Assembly: GCA_023336205.1 (NCBI GenBank)
Contig: JALQCR010000010.1
Span: forward strand, 1 to 64,000
Direction: 5' to 3'
From: Pseudanabaena sp. Salubria-1
Lineage (GTDB): Bacteria > Cyanobacteriota > Cyanobacteriia > Pseudanabaenales > Pseudanabaenaceae
Length of the DNA stretch: 64,000 nt
The number at the start of each line of letters is the position of its first letter. The first letter of the stretch is position 1. The notes beneath the pieces were generated by a model. It did no database searches, was not told the DNA's origin, and worked only from the letters and a program-made list of their open reading frames with translations. Shown one piece after another: positions 54,508 through 63,629 of the stretch. The position numbers and the translations under genes are program-made.

Positions 54508-54623
54508 ATTCGCCAGTTCCGTTAAAAGCTTTTTTAAAAGTTTAGCTTAATGAATTTCTGAATAATGTACCCTAAGAATGCATTTCAAGATGCAATCGTG
54601 ATCGCAATCTTGAAATATTTATA

Positions 54624-55382
54624 CTAGTTAGCTTCGCCAGAGCTATCTTCGGTCTTATTTTCAGAGGGTGCACTATCGCCACCATCAATTTTCCCAGATG
54701 ATACTTTGACCAGAGAATGACGCAAAACTCGGTCATCGCTGACTAAATATCCTGGGCGCAGTTCTTCAGTAATTATGCCTTCGTCATGCTCGGTCGATGG
54801 CTCTTGCATAATTGCTTCATGGAAATTAGGGTCAAAGTCTTGACCGACACATTCCATTCTGACTACACCTGTCTCCTTGAGACACTTGAGTAACTGCTTG
54901 TATACCGATTGATAACTTTTGTGAATTGAGGCTTCACCGTCGGTTTTTGGTGAAATCTGTAACTGGGCTCGTTCAAAATCGTCAACTACAGGCAATATTT
55001 TTTTGAGGATCTTGCCTGTAATTGTGCCTTCTTGCTCTTCTTTATCACGCTCTGTACGTTTGCGGAAGTTTTCAAAATCGGCATACAGTCGTAAATATTG
55101 TTGCTTGCGATCATCTAGTTGCTCTCTAAGCGATGTTGCTTCAGCGATTAAACCATTAATTTTTTCTAGCGTTGCTGCGGCTGCGGCGGTTGCTTTACTT
55201 GCTTCAGGTTTTGATTCATTAGCTGTAGTCGCGGCTGCTTGAGAGTCTTCTGGCACAGACGATTCTGGATTTGTGATTTGATTTAATTCTTCGGTTGCAA
55301 GTTGTTGCAGCCGAGACTCAAGTACGTCATCATCTTCGTCGATGAGGTCGTCAGAATTTAGGTTGTTTTCTTCTTCGATCAT
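54624..55382 (-). CDS. grpE: Nucleotide exchange factor GrpE
   Basis: 252 residues. An acidic, Ala/Ser-rich N-terminal extension (~80 residues) is followed by the long coiled-coil (LREQLDDRKQQYLRLYADFENFRKRTERDKEEQ, residues ~90-122) and the beta-domain with FDPNFHEAIMQEPS and EELRPGYLVSDDRVLRHSLVKVS. It releases ADP from DnaK. ATG at 55382. Upstream of dnaK and probably in one unit with it. Confidence 0.95.
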   Translation of the reverse strand: MIEEENNLNSDDLIDEDDDVLESRLQQLATEELNQITNPESSVPEDSQAAATTANESKPEASKATAAAAATLEKINGLIAEATSLREQLDDRKQQYLRLYADFENFRKRTERDKEEQEGTITGKILKKILPVVDDFERAQLQISPKTDGEASIHKSYQSVYKQLLKCLKETGVVRMECVGQDFDPNFHEAIMQEPSTEHDEGIITEELRPGYLVSDDRVLRHSLVKVSSGKIDGGDSAPSENKTEDSSGEAN

Positions 55383-55603
55383 TACAGTGATACTCTTTTA
55401 GCGCTTTTTAGACTAGCAGTAAATTGCTAAGAGTTAAAATTTAAGTGTTTAGTTTTGACATTTTTTGCTCAGTCATTTCGATTTTACTCTTTATCTGAGA
55501 CAACGTATAGCAGTTAGTGTCATAAAACAGACAAACAAGGGAGAATAGTAGTGCACTTGTTGATTTTTGGCAGATATTTGAATTTGTAAGGCGATCGCTA
55601 TTT

Positions 55604-56113
55604 ATGAAAATCCGTGCTGAGAGACTAGAAGATCTAAAGGAAATTTGTGCAGTCAATATAGCCGCCTTTGAGCAAGAAAATGAGGCAATTTTAGTTGATC
55701 GGTTAAGGGGGATTGACAACACACTTTCTTTTGTTGCTGAAAAACCCGAACAAATTGTCGGTCATATTTTCTTTAGTCCCGTTACGCTCGATGGTAAATG
55801 TCCTGAAGAATTAATGATTCTTGGCTTAGCGCCATTAGCAGTCTTGCCTCAATATCAACGGCGAGGCATTGGCACGCTATTGGTTAAACATAGTTTGGAG
55901 AAATGTACTGATTTAGGATGCAAAGCAGTGGTGGTGTTGGGATCTCCAGCATACTATTCACGTTTTGGGTTTATTTCCGCAAAAGAGAAGGGTTTAAAGT
56001 GTGAATACCAAGTTCCAGATGATGTTTTTATGGTCTTAGAATTGCAAAATGGATCTTTGGATGGTTGTCATGGAACCGTCAAATATCGATTAGAGTTCCA
56101 AGAATGCGCGTAG
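55604..56113 (+). CDS. GNAT-family N-acetyltransferase (YhbS-like)
   Basis: 169 residues. KIRAERLEDLKEICAVNIAAFEQENEA, then GLAPLAVLPQYQRRGIGTLLVKHSLEKC (acetyl-CoA loop QRRGIG) and CKAVVVLGSPAYYSRFGFISAKEKGL are the YhbS pattern of small-molecule or protein N-acetyltransferases. Substrate unknown. ATG 55604. Followed by a strong hairpin shared with the convergent kinase gene. Confidence 0.9.
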   Translation: MKIRAERLEDLKEICAVNIAAFEQENEAILVDRLRGIDNTLSFVAEKPEQIVGHIFFSPVTLDGKCPEELMILGLAPLAVLPQYQRRGIGTLLVKHSLEKCTDLGCKAVVVLGSPAYYSRFGFISAKEKGLKCEYQVPDDVFMVLELQNGSLDGCHGTVKYRLEFQECA

Positions 56114-56126
56114 CGATCGCTTGTGT

Positions 56127-56173
56127 GAAAGCCAATATAAAGGGTGGCAAAGCCGCCCTTTATATTGGCTTTC
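56127..56173. terminator. Convergent terminator, GNAT and kinase genes
   Basis: Near-perfect 47-bp palindrome (GAAAGCCAATATAAAGGGTG arm) with a GGCAAAGCC tip, overlapping the kinase stop. Confidence 0.88.
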
Positions 56174-58136
56174 ATGGCAAACAATTAAGAGTTGATTTTG
56201 TAGAGATGCCAGTCTCAGCAGCATTGCCAGAAGCTAGAGAGCAGAAATATTGGCGGATATTAGGAGCAAGATTTACAACATTGGTAAAATCTGCGGCTTC
56301 GATACTGCCAATATTCTCAACGATCGCATTGCGAAAATTTGCCCCATTAAAATTTGTCCCTGCAAACTCGATCAAAATTAGCTTTGATGCTGTTAGATTA
56401 GCCAAACTTAGATTTGCATTAGAGAGATTGGTCAAATGTAGTTCCGCCGATCGCAAATCTGAGGCGGATAAATTGGCTTCATCTAAGATCGCTTCACTCA
56501 AATTAGCTGCACTTAAATTACTCTCACTCAGATTAGCCTTAACTAAATTGGCCTTGCGAAGGTTAGCAAGCAATAAATTTGCTCCCTTGAGATTAGCGGA
56601 ATTGAGATCAGCTTCACTCAGATTTGATCTCATTAGCTCTGCTTTTGGTAAAAGCGCTGAGACTAACTTCGACTGTGATAAGTTTGCCCGCAATAAATTT
56701 GCTTGAGATAAATTTGCTTCGGTCAAATTAGAAAACGCTAAGTTAGCATCAACAAGACTAGCATTACTAAGATCTGCGCCTCGGAGATCGACTTTAACAA
56801 TTTTAATACCGTTCAAATTCGCATTTTTGAAGATGACTTGGCGTAAATCTACTCGCTCTAAGACAGATCCACTGAGGTTAATATTACTAAAGTCCTGACC
56901 TTGTAAGCGATCGCCTTGAGTACCTGTCAACTGAAAATTACGAAAATCGCGCTGACCTTCAGCATATTTAGATTGTAGATTTGCGGCTGTGATAGGGATT
57001 AACTTTGGAGTTGCTACAGCTACTGGAGTAGGAGCATTTGTGGGAGAAGGAGAACTTACTGGTGAATTTGTGGGAGAAGGAGAGCTTACTGGCGCATTTG
57101 TGGGAGTGTTAGTCGCCATAGGCTGCGGGTGCGATGGATTATTTTTCGTCAGCAAAAAAATAATCCCTACAAGCCCTAAAGCTGCTACTCCTAACGCTAA
57201 AAATATCTTGTATTGCTTGAAAAACATAAGTTTTTCTTTGCGTGATGGCTGATCAGAATGGGATTGCTGATCCTTGCCATGACATCGGCGGATCAAGCGA
57301 TCGCATAGTTCACGGGTTTCATCATCAGGGATATTGGAGATCGACTGAAATACTGGAGACAACTCAGGCTCTTGAAAATCGTTTTGCCGAAAAATCAAAT
57401 TTTTATTGTCTTCATGAAATGTCTCCCAAAGATTTGGCTGACTTGCAAGAGCGCGAAGTGATAAGGAAATTACCTCAAAAGAAAATTCATCAAGGCGATC
57501 GCCAAAGTCCTTAGAAGAGCGCATAGGGGGCTGATAGTTGGGATGCCCCACTTCAAGGGGCGGAGCACCTCGCAATGCGGGGACGTACATACCGTCATAG
57601 TCAACCAGCTTTAGCTCTCCCTCAGAGTCAACCATGATATTCCCATGTTGCAAATCGCCATGGGCGATCCCCACCTGTTGCAGATCTTTTTGCAGTTGTT
57701 TTAATTGCCGATCTAAACGCAATAAAACTTGCGAATCGTCAATATGTTCGCCAATATAACGATCTATTTCTGAGCCTTGCACCCAATCCATTTTCAAAAT
57801 TGGATACCATTCGCCTTTGACGAGGATTCCTTGCGTCAGGAACTCGAAATCGACTAAGTAAGGAATTTCATGTTGGCTGAGATATTCGCTGATTAACTTG
57901 TATCGCTGCTGTACATCTGATTGAGGAATCCTCGTAAAGCAACGCACTGCCCAGGAACGATTTCCCTTAGTTAGCTTATAGACAGTGGCAAAGTTTCCCG
58001 ACCATAACAAGACTCGCCCCCGTGAATTTTTGGCAGTGCTTGACTGCTTAAGTTCAGGATCGACAAAGCAGAGATGCGGATTTTGCACCGCGATCGTAAA
58101 GTCGATATTTAAGGGCCAAGCTTGAATATCTGTCAT
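56172..58136 (-). CDS. Protein kinase-like domain, membrane span and pentapeptide repeats
   Basis: 654 residues in three parts. Residues 1-290: kinase-like fold with RVLLWSGNFATVYKL (nucleotide loop), SWAVRCF, catalytic loop GIAHGDLQHGNIMVD and metal motif KLVDYDG (DYD in place of DFG). Residues ~305-330: one span (KIFLALGVAALGLVGIIFLL), then a Pro/Thr/Ser linker with repeated SSPSPTN units. Residues ~400-615: many A(N/D)LxxANL pentapeptide repeats that form a right-handed helix. Overlaps the PP2C-like gene by 4 bp (ATGA), forming a kinase/phosphatase pair. Kinase cytosolic, repeats outside or in the thylakoid lumen, if the span is real. Confidence 0.9.
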   Translation of the reverse strand: MTDIQAWPLNIDFTIAVQNPHLCFVDPELKQSSTAKNSRGRVLLWSGNFATVYKLTKGNRSWAVRCFTRIPQSDVQQRYKLISEYLSQHEIPYLVDFEFLTQGILVKGEWYPILKMDWVQGSEIDRYIGEHIDDSQVLLRLDRQLKQLQKDLQQVGIAHGDLQHGNIMVDSEGELKLVDYDGMYVPALRGAPPLEVGHPNYQPPMRSSKDFGDRLDEFSFEVISLSLRALASQPNLWETFHEDNKNLIFRQNDFQEPELSPVFQSISNIPDDETRELCDRLIRRCHGKDQQSHSDQPSRKEKLMFFKQYKIFLALGVAALGLVGIIFLLTKNNPSHPQPMATNTPTNAPVSSPSPTNSPVSSPSPTNAPTPVAVATPKLIPITAANLQSKYAEGQRDFRNFQLTGTQGDRLQGQDFSNINLSGSVLERVDLRQVIFKNANLNGIKIVKVDLRGADLSNASLVDANLAFSNLTEANLSQANLLRANLSQSKLVSALLPKAELMRSNLSEADLNSANLKGANLLLANLRKANLVKANLSESNLSAANLSEAILDEANLSASDLRSAELHLTNLSNANLSLANLTASKLILIEFAGTNFNGANFRNAIVENIGSIEAADFTNVVNLAPNIRQYFCSLASGNAAETGISTKSTLNCLP

Positions 58137-59101
58137 GACTCACAATGCACTTCGGTTGCATCCTGAATTTTGAGGCATAGCAAGGTTGTATCATCGTTAG
58201 CTATTTCATAGCGATCGCGCAATTCAGTCACCCACTTTGCAAACAAATCTTGTGTCCTGATCTTTTCTAATTTTACCCAAGGATCTTGGTTTGATTCTAT
58301 TTGCTTAAAAATCCAACAGGCGATCGCGTCGGTCGCCAAATAAAAGTGATCTCCGCATTTTGCAACTCCATGAATTTGCAAAATATTAATATTCGCCGCC
58401 TTTACATTGGTTCCAATCAGTCTTGGACGATTATTAAATTCATGGCTTTTTTGCAAAGGAAAACTTTTTTGCAAGGTGCGATCGCGCACTACAAACAAGC
58501 AAGAATCTCCCACAGCCAGAGATTTCCAACTTAAATCCGCAAAAACTTCTAAGCTCACAAAAGTCGCAAAAGCCCCTTCACCAGCCTTACGTTTGGCAAA
58601 CCAAGACAAATCTTGTTGTTTTAACCATTGCTGCCAAGTTGCTTGTAATGGTAATAGCCAAGTTGTGGCACAAGCGTAAACCTCTTGCCAAGGCAACTGG
58701 CGATCTGTAAAAGCCGTAACTAAAGCCCTTGCCCATTCTCTCGTAAAGGAAGACTCGGTTGCTCCATCCGACAATGCAATCGACATTATGGGATTACGTT
58801 GTACACAATCCCATATATCTTCACATTCGGCGATCGCATTGCCTGCTTTCTGTACTGAAAAACCTTGAATAAGCTCAACGCCAAACTGTGATTTTTTTGT
58901 TTCTAAATCTTGCAAATTAGTTTTGGCAGATAAATCATATAAACTACGATCGCCATATTTGCGAGTATTGGCAGCAATCAACTTAAACCCAAAATTTGCA
59001 TACCCATGTTGGGAATGCAATCCAGAACAAGAATTATTGCAAAAGTATCTAAACACGCTATCTGTGGCGATCGGCAATCTGATCAGCAAATTTAAGGTCA
59101 C
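58133..59101 (-). CDS. PP2C-like protein phosphatase, partner of the kinase
   Basis: 322 residues. PP2C elements in order: SIALSDGATESSF near residue 107, AVGDSCLFVV near 195, HFYLATDAIACWI near 250, and NDDTTLLCLKI near 300, supplying the conserved aspartates. Starts at GTG 59101; the first ~35 residues lie outside the domain, so a downstream start is possible. It overlaps the kinase gene by 4 bp. Similar pairs accompany von Willebrand-type proteins in TerY-P loci of other bacteria, but no such gene is beside it here. Confidence 0.85.
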   Translation of the reverse strand: MTLNLLIRLPIATDSVFRYFCNNSCSGLHSQHGYANFGFKLIAANTRKYGDRSLYDLSAKTNLQDLETKKSQFGVELIQGFSVQKAGNAIAECEDIWDCVQRNPIMSIALSDGATESSFTREWARALVTAFTDRQLPWQEVYACATTWLLPLQATWQQWLKQQDLSWFAKRKAGEGAFATFVSLEVFADLSWKSLAVGDSCLFVVRDRTLQKSFPLQKSHEFNNRPRLIGTNVKAANINILQIHGVAKCGDHFYLATDAIACWIFKQIESNQDPWVKLEKIRTQDLFAKWVTELRDRYEIANDDTTLLCLKIQDATEVHCES

Positions 59102-59118
59102 AGATTAGCACATTAACC

Positions 59119-59152
59119 AAAAAGAAAAGCCGCCTATGGCGGCTTTTCTTTT
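59119..59152. terminator. Hairpin in the spacer between ycf54 and the phosphatase gene
   Basis: AAAAGAAAAGCCGCC/GGCGGCTTTTCTTTT stem, TATG-type tip. Upstream of the phosphatase gene and downstream of ycf54 in the minus-strand direction. Confidence 0.8.
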
Positions 59153-59154
59153 CC

Positions 59155-59191
59155 AAAAAAATAAAGCGTGCCAAGCACGCTCTATTTTTAT
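59155..59191. terminator. Terminator directly after ycf54
   Basis: AAATA-AGCGTG stem, CCAAG loop, T-rich end, meeting the ycf54 stop codon. Together with 59119-59152 it makes a double hairpin. Confidence 0.75.
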
Positions 59192-59532
59192 TATGCAATA
59201 GCTAAAGATGCTAAAGGCTCTGGAATTGAGGTGCTCGGCGCTGTAAATTCACCCGTCACAACAAACTCAAGCCTTAGCTTTAGCCAACGCATTGTATTTG
59301 GATCAGTTGTGATAATTGCCGCCGCAGGCTGAGGAATTTGCTTTTTAATACTTGCCATCTCAGGAGCTTCCAAAAAAGCAGGCTGCTCAATCAACCAAAA
59401 ATTAATTTCCTTATTTCGTGCTTCAAAATTGCGCCGACGCTCCGATAGCGTTTCACCCAAAGGTTTCCCTTCGTCTTCGCATAGGTACTTACGGCTAGCA
59501 GCCACAAAATAATATTGCTTGGAGTCTGACAT
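59191..59532 (-). CDS. ycf54: Ycf54, subunit/assembly factor of the Mg-protoporphyrin monomethyl ester cyclase
   Basis: About 113 residues from ATG 59532. The run RNFEARNKEINFWLIEQPAF, followed by LEAPEMASIKKQIPQPAAAIITTDPNTMRWLKLRLEFVVTGEF, is typical Ycf54, needed with AcsF to form ring E of chlorophyll. A TTG six codons upstream would add LRKKF-type residues with no support. Separate transcription unit upstream of the phosphatase/kinase pair. Confidence 0.93.
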   Translation of the reverse strand: MSDSKQYYFVAASRKYLCEDEGKPLGETLSERRRNFEARNKEINFWLIEQPAFLEAPEMASIKKQIPQPAAAIITTDPNTMRWLKLRLEFVVTGEFTAPSTSIPEPLASLAIA

Positions 59533-59589
59533 AAATTTTTTTCTTAACAAGGTAATAGCTTGTAAAGCCAGATCTATGTTAACTCTTAT

Positions 59590-60393
59590 TTAACTTATAG
59601 AACTTTGCAATAGATTAAACTGTGGCGTTAGTTCTAGAACATTATTTAAAACAAGATCAGCCCCATTTTCTCTCAGCAACGCTGCATAGCGATCACGTAA
59701 GTTTTGACTCACATGGGGAGGAATCACCCCAACTGCAAAATATTGATAACTAGGATCATAAATCTTCGCCTTAACGACCGTCAGCATATCCGCTACCGTA
59801 TCACCGATGTAGACAACAATAGCTGCCGATTTATCCTGTCTGAGTTCAATTTGCTTCACAGCAAGTAAAAGTCCCGTAGGATCTGGTTTACCAGCTGCAT
59901 CTTCCATAGCAATCAATACAGGAGCGTCTATTTCTAAACGCCGCAAAACATAACTAGCTGAAGCCCTTGTCGCACCACTAAAAAATCCCCAGCCAATCCC
60001 TGCGATCGTCAAATCCCGAAAATATTCCGTTGTCGCGATCAACGGCTCCGTCGCAATATATCCATCTGACCAGTCAGAATTCCTACCTCGATAACGACCC
60101 TGAAAGAATTCCACAATTGTTTCATAGGATATTGCGACCTCTTTCCCTAGACCTTGAAAATATCGCTTAATCAACTCCTGTGAAGCTTCCCAGTCATTAT
60201 TCCAAATTCCTTCAGCTTTTAACTCGTCGATTTCCTCTGGAGTAGGACGATAATCTGCATTTGTAAAATATTCAACCGTATCTGCTAGTGCTCGGCGATA
60301 AGAACCCGATACATCGCGAATCACGCCATCAATATCAAACACAAAAATACTTGTGTTTAATAGATTTAAATCAACTTTAGAGGTTTCAATCAT
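59590..60393 (-). CDS. HAD-superfamily phosphatase (TIGR01548-type)
   Basis: About 267 residues. HAD motif 1 FVFDIDGVIRDVSGSY near residue 17 (nucleophile D and acid D), motif 2 in GFFSGATRAS near 137, motif 3 Lys in DAAGKPDPTG near 168, and motif 4 VYIGDTVADML near 193. Matches the cyanobacterial HAD family TIGR01548 as I recall it. Physiological substrate unknown. ATG 60393 chosen over a TTG four codons upstream. Divergent from ycf65. Confidence 0.88.
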   Translation of the reverse strand: MIETSKVDLNLLNTSIFVFDIDGVIRDVSGSYRRALADTVEYFTNADYRPTPEEIDELKAEGIWNNDWEASQELIKRYFQGLGKEVAISYETIVEFFQGRYRGRNSDWSDGYIATEPLIATTEYFRDLTIAGIGWGFFSGATRASASYVLRRLEIDAPVLIAMEDAAGKPDPTGLLLAVKQIELRQDKSAAIVVYIGDTVADMLTVVKAKIYDPSYQYFAVGVIPPHVSQNLRDRYAALLRENGADLVLNNVLELTPQFNLLQSSIS

Positions 60394-60453
60394 GTTATAT
60401 TGCAAGATCGCTACTTTAATATGTAATTTAACTTTTCTTGGAGGTAGGTAGCA

Positions 60454-60753
60454 TTGTCCCAGTTTATTCTAAAAATCTTATGGTTAGAAAATAATGTAGC
60501 TCTTGCTGTCGATCAAGTCGTTGGCAAAGGTTTCAGCCCTCTCACCAAATATTTCTTTTGGCCCCGTGATGATGCTTGGGATCAACTTAAAACAGAAATG
60601 GAAAGCAAGCCTTGGATTGCCGATCAAGATCGGATTGAAATTTTAAATAAGGCAACCGAAGTAATTAATTACTGGCAACAAGAGGGTAAAAACCGCCCCA
60701 TGACAGAAGCTCAAGGTAAATTCCCTGATGTCATATTTACTGGTAGTAACTAG
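60454..60753 (+). CDS. ycf65: Ribosomal protein PSRP-3/Ycf65
   Basis: 99 residues: [51 protein letters not shown] and the end [11 protein letters not shown] are characteristic of the plastid-specific ribosomal protein 3 of the 30S subunit in cyanobacteria and chloroplasts. The start is TTG at 60454, supported by the strong ribosome site GGAGG nine bases upstream. No ATG offers the conserved N-terminus. Confidence 0.93.
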   Translation: MSQFILKILWLENNVALAVDQVVGKGFSPLTKYFFWPRDDAWDQLKTEMESKPWIADQDRIEILNKATEVINYWQQEGKNRPMTEAQGKFPDVIFTGSN

Positions 60754-60769
60754 TAATTATCGCGAAAGT

Positions 60770-60812
60770 CACAAAAAGAAAGGCAGTGCTTAGCACTGCC
60801 TTTCTTTTTGTG
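60770..60812. terminator. Hairpin terminator after ycf65
   Basis: CACAAAAAGAAAGGCAGTGC/GCACTGCCTTTCTTTTTGTG stem with a TTA tip, 17 bases after the stop codon. Confidence 0.9.
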
Positions 60813-60841
60813 GATAAGATGCGAAAAAGTTCCTCTTATCC

Positions 60842-60940
60842 CAAAACACAAAATTTTATAGCTGTTTTGTGTTTTTTTAACCCTTACAGGGTTTGATTTT
60901 TAATCCACAAAAGTGTGACAACACTTTTGTGGGTTAGTAT
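60842..60940 (-). repeat. Double-hairpin repeat, copy 4
   Basis: Read on the minus strand: a hairpin with CACAAAAGTGT/ACACTTTTGTG, then the linker with AAACCCTGTAAGGG, then a hairpin of CACAAAACAGC type. It lies 7 bp after the psbC stop and may also end that transcript. Confidence 0.75.
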
Positions 60941-60946
60941 TATTGG

Positions 60947-62338
60947 TTATTGGTCGAGATCAGGCATGGAAAGTACAGCCTCAGTCTTACGGTCAATACC
61001 TTTCTCAAATCCAGCAACAGCTGCGCGAGCGCGACCAGCGTGCCATAGGTGACCAACTAAGAACATGAAGGACAATACGAAGTGCGAAGTAGACAACCAA
61101 GAACGAGGAGAAACAAAGTTTACCGCATTGATTTCAGTGATAACACCACCAACTGAGTTCAAGGAACCCAAAGGAGCATGTGTCATGTATTCAGCAGCGC
61201 GACGTACTTGCCAAGGTTGAACGTCATTCTTAAGTTTGTCGATATCCAAACCGTTTGGACCACGGAGAGGCTCCAACCAAGGCCCGCGGAAATCCCAGAA
61301 ACGCATGGTTTCACCACCGAAGATGATTTCGCCCGAAGGAGAACGCATCAGGTACTTACCTAAGCCAGTAGGACCTTGAGAAGTTGCAATGTTTGCACCT
61401 AGCTTTTGGTCACGGACAAGATATGTAAATGCTTGAGACTGAGAAGCTTCGGCAGCAGTAGGACCAAAGAATTCGCTAGGATAAACGGTGTTGTTAAACC
61501 ATACAAAGCAAGTTGCAATGAAAGCCATGAAGCTCAATGCACCAAGACTGTAAGAGAGATAAGCTTCACCAGACCAAACAAGGGCGCGACGAGCCCAACC
61601 GAAAGGTTTGGTAAGGATATGCCAAATACCGCCACTAATACAGATCAAACCGATCCAAATATGCCCACCAACTACATCTTCAAGATTGTCAACGCCAATA
61701 ATGTTTCCTTCGCCGCCAAAGGGTGAATTGAAAACATAGCCAAATATGACAACAGGATTGATCGTTGGGTTGGTGATTACACGTACATCGCCACCACCAG
61801 GTGCCCATGTATCGTAGAGACCACCAAAGAACATAGCCTTAAATACGAGTAGCAATGCACCGCAACCCAATATTATCAGGTGATACCCGATAATATTGGT
61901 CATTTGGTTCTTGTCTTTCCAGTCGTAACCAAAGAATGAAGAATAGTTTTCTAAGACTTCAGGTCCACGCAAGGCATGGTAAATTCCACCAAAACCAAGT
62001 ACAGCCGAAGAAATAAGGTGTAAAACACCAACCACGAAGTAAGGGAAAATATCTACAACTTCACCACCAGCACCAACGCCCCAGCCTTGAGTTGCCATGT
62101 GAGGAAGAAGGATAAAGCCTTGCTCGTACATTGGCTTTTCGGGAATAAAGTGCGCGACTTCAAACAAAGTCATTGCGCCAGCCCAGAATACGATCAAACC
62201 GGCGTGAGCTACGTGAGCGCCCAGCAGTTTGCCAGAAAGGTTAATGAGTCTTGCGTTACCAGACCACCAAGCAAAGCCCGATGTATCTTGTGTACGTCCA
62301 CCCACTCCTAGCGAGTTTAAGTTAATGGTCGTCGTCAC
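60947..62338 (-). CDS. psbC: Photosystem II CP43 chlorophyll protein
   Basis: 463 residues. Inner antenna of photosystem II in the thylakoid membrane: [40 protein letters not shown] near residue 21-60, FGGVYHA-type [12 protein letters not shown] near 118, the large lumenal loop with [26 protein letters not shown] (Glu of the manganese cluster), and the final span with [24 protein letters not shown] start, with GGAG 10 bases upstream. Normally this GTG overlaps the end of psbD; here psbC begins 223 bp after psbD. The N-terminus [19 protein letters not shown] differs from the usual VTLSNTSMVGGRD type. Confidence 0.98.
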   Translation of the reverse strand: MTTTINLNSLGVGGRTQDTSGFAWWSGNARLINLSGKLLGAHVAHAGLIVFWAGAMTLFEVAHFIPEKPMYEQGFILLPHMATQGWGVGAGGEVVDIFPYFVVGVLHLISSAVLGFGGIYHALRGPEVLENYSSFFGYDWKDKNQMTNIIGYHLIILGCGALLLVFKAMFFGGLYDTWAPGGGDVRVITNPTINPVVIFGYVFNSPFGGEGNIIGVDNLEDVVGGHIWIGLICISGGIWHILTKPFGWARRALVWSGEAYLSYSLGALSFMAFIATCFVWFNNTVYPSEFFGPTAAEASQSQAFTYLVRDQKLGANIATSQGPTGLGKYLMRSPSGEIIFGGETMRFWDFRGPWLEPLRGPNGLDIDKLKNDVQPWQVRRAAEYMTHAPLGSLNSVGGVITEINAVNFVSPRSWLSTSHFVLSFMFLVGHLWHAGRARAAVAGFEKGIDRKTEAVLSMPDLDQ

Positions 62339-62390
62339 GAGAGGTTATCTCCAGAAAACTTTTTATAGGTTTAAAGTGCAAATAATTTTT

Positions 62391-62493
62391 TAGCTATCAG
62401 AAATCAGCTTTTGTAGCTGAACAACGTCTAGAAGTTTGATGAGAATCATCATAATCTAAAACCTAGTCGAACTGAGCTGATATCTGATAGCTA
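62391..62493. repeat. 103-bp inverted-repeat element between psbD and psbC
   Basis: Ends TAGCTATCAGAAATCAGCT and their near-perfect complement (one mismatch) enclose noncoding sequence with a small inner hairpin (TGATGAGAATCATCA). It fills much of the psbD-psbC gap and may have caused it. Confidence 0.65.
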
Positions 62494-62507
62494 AGTAAGT
62501 TGTTACT

Positions 62508-62549
62508 AAAAGATTTTGTACAGCTTAAGTAAACTGTACAAAATCTTTT
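62508..62549. terminator. Strong hairpin 12 bp after psbD
   Basis: 16-bp stem (AAAAGATTTTGTACAG) with a 10-base loop; reads as a terminator or as an mRNA-processing/stability hairpin between psbD and psbC. Confidence 0.75.
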
Positions 62550-62561
62550 GAATTACGAAGA

Positions 62562-63629
62562 TTACAATGCGTTACCGCGAGGCAATACTTCTTCAGGGAA
62601 GATAAATCTTTCAGCTGGTTGGTCTTGAGGAGCCATCCAAGCGCGAATACCTTCATTCAAAAGCAAGTTCTTGGTGTAGAAAGTTTCAAATTCAGGATCT
62701 TCTGCTGCACGAACTTCTTGAGATACGAAGTCATAGGCACGCAAGTTCAATGCTAATCCGACAATACCAACGCTACTGAACCATAGTCCAGTTACTGGTA
62801 CGAATAGCATAAAGAAGTGCAACCAACGCTTGTTGGAGAAAGCAATACCGAAGATTTGGCTCCAGAAGCGGTTAGCTGTAACCATGGAGTAGGTTTCTTC
62901 AGACTGAGTTGGGTTGAAAGCTTTGAAGGTGTTAGCGGTTTTACCATCGCCATCTTCAAACAATGTGTTTTCAACGGTAGCACCGTGAATAGCACAGAGC
63001 AATGCTCCACCAAGGATACCTGCTACGCCCATCATATGGAACGGATTCAGAGTCCAGTTGTGGAAACCTTGTAAGAATAAGATGAAGCGGAAGATGCCAG
63101 CTACGCCGAAAGTTGGACCGAAGAACCAACCAGATTGACCCAATGGGTACATTAAGAATACAGATACGAATACGGCGATAGGACCAGAAAATGCGATCGC
63201 ATTATAAGGACGGATACCGACTAGACGAGCAATTTCAAACTGACGCAACATAAAGCCGATCAAGCCAAAAGCGCCATGAAGTGCTAGGAATGTCCATAGT
63301 CCTCCAATTTGGCACCAACGGGTGAAGTCACCTTGTGCTTCAGGTCCCCATAGTAGTACTAGAGAATGTCCAACACTAAGAGGGGGAGATGATACTGCTA
63401 CAGTGAGAATGTTACAGCCTTCTAGGAAGCTAGAAGCTAGTCCGTGGCTATACCAGGACGATACGAACGTGATGCCTGTGAACCAGCCACCAACTGCTAA
63501 AAATGCGGTGGGGAATAGCAGTAAGCCACTCCAGCCGATGAATACAAATCTGTCGCGCTTTAGCCAGTCGTCGATGCTGTCAAACCAGCCTCTTTCGACT
63601 TCTTGCGACCTGCCCATTGCAATGGTCAT
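62562..63629 (-). CDS. psbD: Photosystem II D2 reaction-centre protein
   Basis: 355 residues (usually 352). Reaction-centre helices carry the expected ligands: [27 protein letters not shown], Tyr-D in [50 protein letters not shown] (iron/quinone His), and the C-terminus [10 protein letters not shown]. Several usually invariant stretches differ: [23 protein letters not shown] where STPADxxGHSLLxLWG is usual, [12 protein letters not shown] for [21 protein letters not shown], and two extra residues in the DE loop ([10 protein letters not shown]). It may be a distinct isoform. ATG at 63629. Confidence 0.97.
   Translation of the reverse strand: MTIAMGRSQEVERGWFDSIDDWLKRDRFVFIGWSGLLLFPTAFLAVGGWFTGITFVSSWYSHGLASSFLEGCNILTVAVSSPPLSVGHSLVLLWGPEAQGDFTRWCQIGGLWTFLALHGAFGLIGFMLRQFEIARLVGIRPYNAIAFSGPIAVFVSVFLMYPLGQSGWFFGPTFGVAGIFRFILFLQGFHNWTLNPFHMMGVAGILGGALLCAIHGATVENTLFEDGDGKTANTFKAFNPTQSEETYSMVTANRFWSQIFGIAFSNKRWLHFFMLFVPVTGLWFSSVGIVGLALNLRAYDFVSQEVRAAEDPEFETFYTKNLLLNEGIRAWMAPQDQPAERFIFPEEVLPRGNAL

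Noticed and set aside
56065..56706. 213-codon + strand frame with many Leu/Ala/Lys repeats
   Set aside because: It is antisense to the pentapeptide-repeat region; the periodic repeat keeps several frames open.
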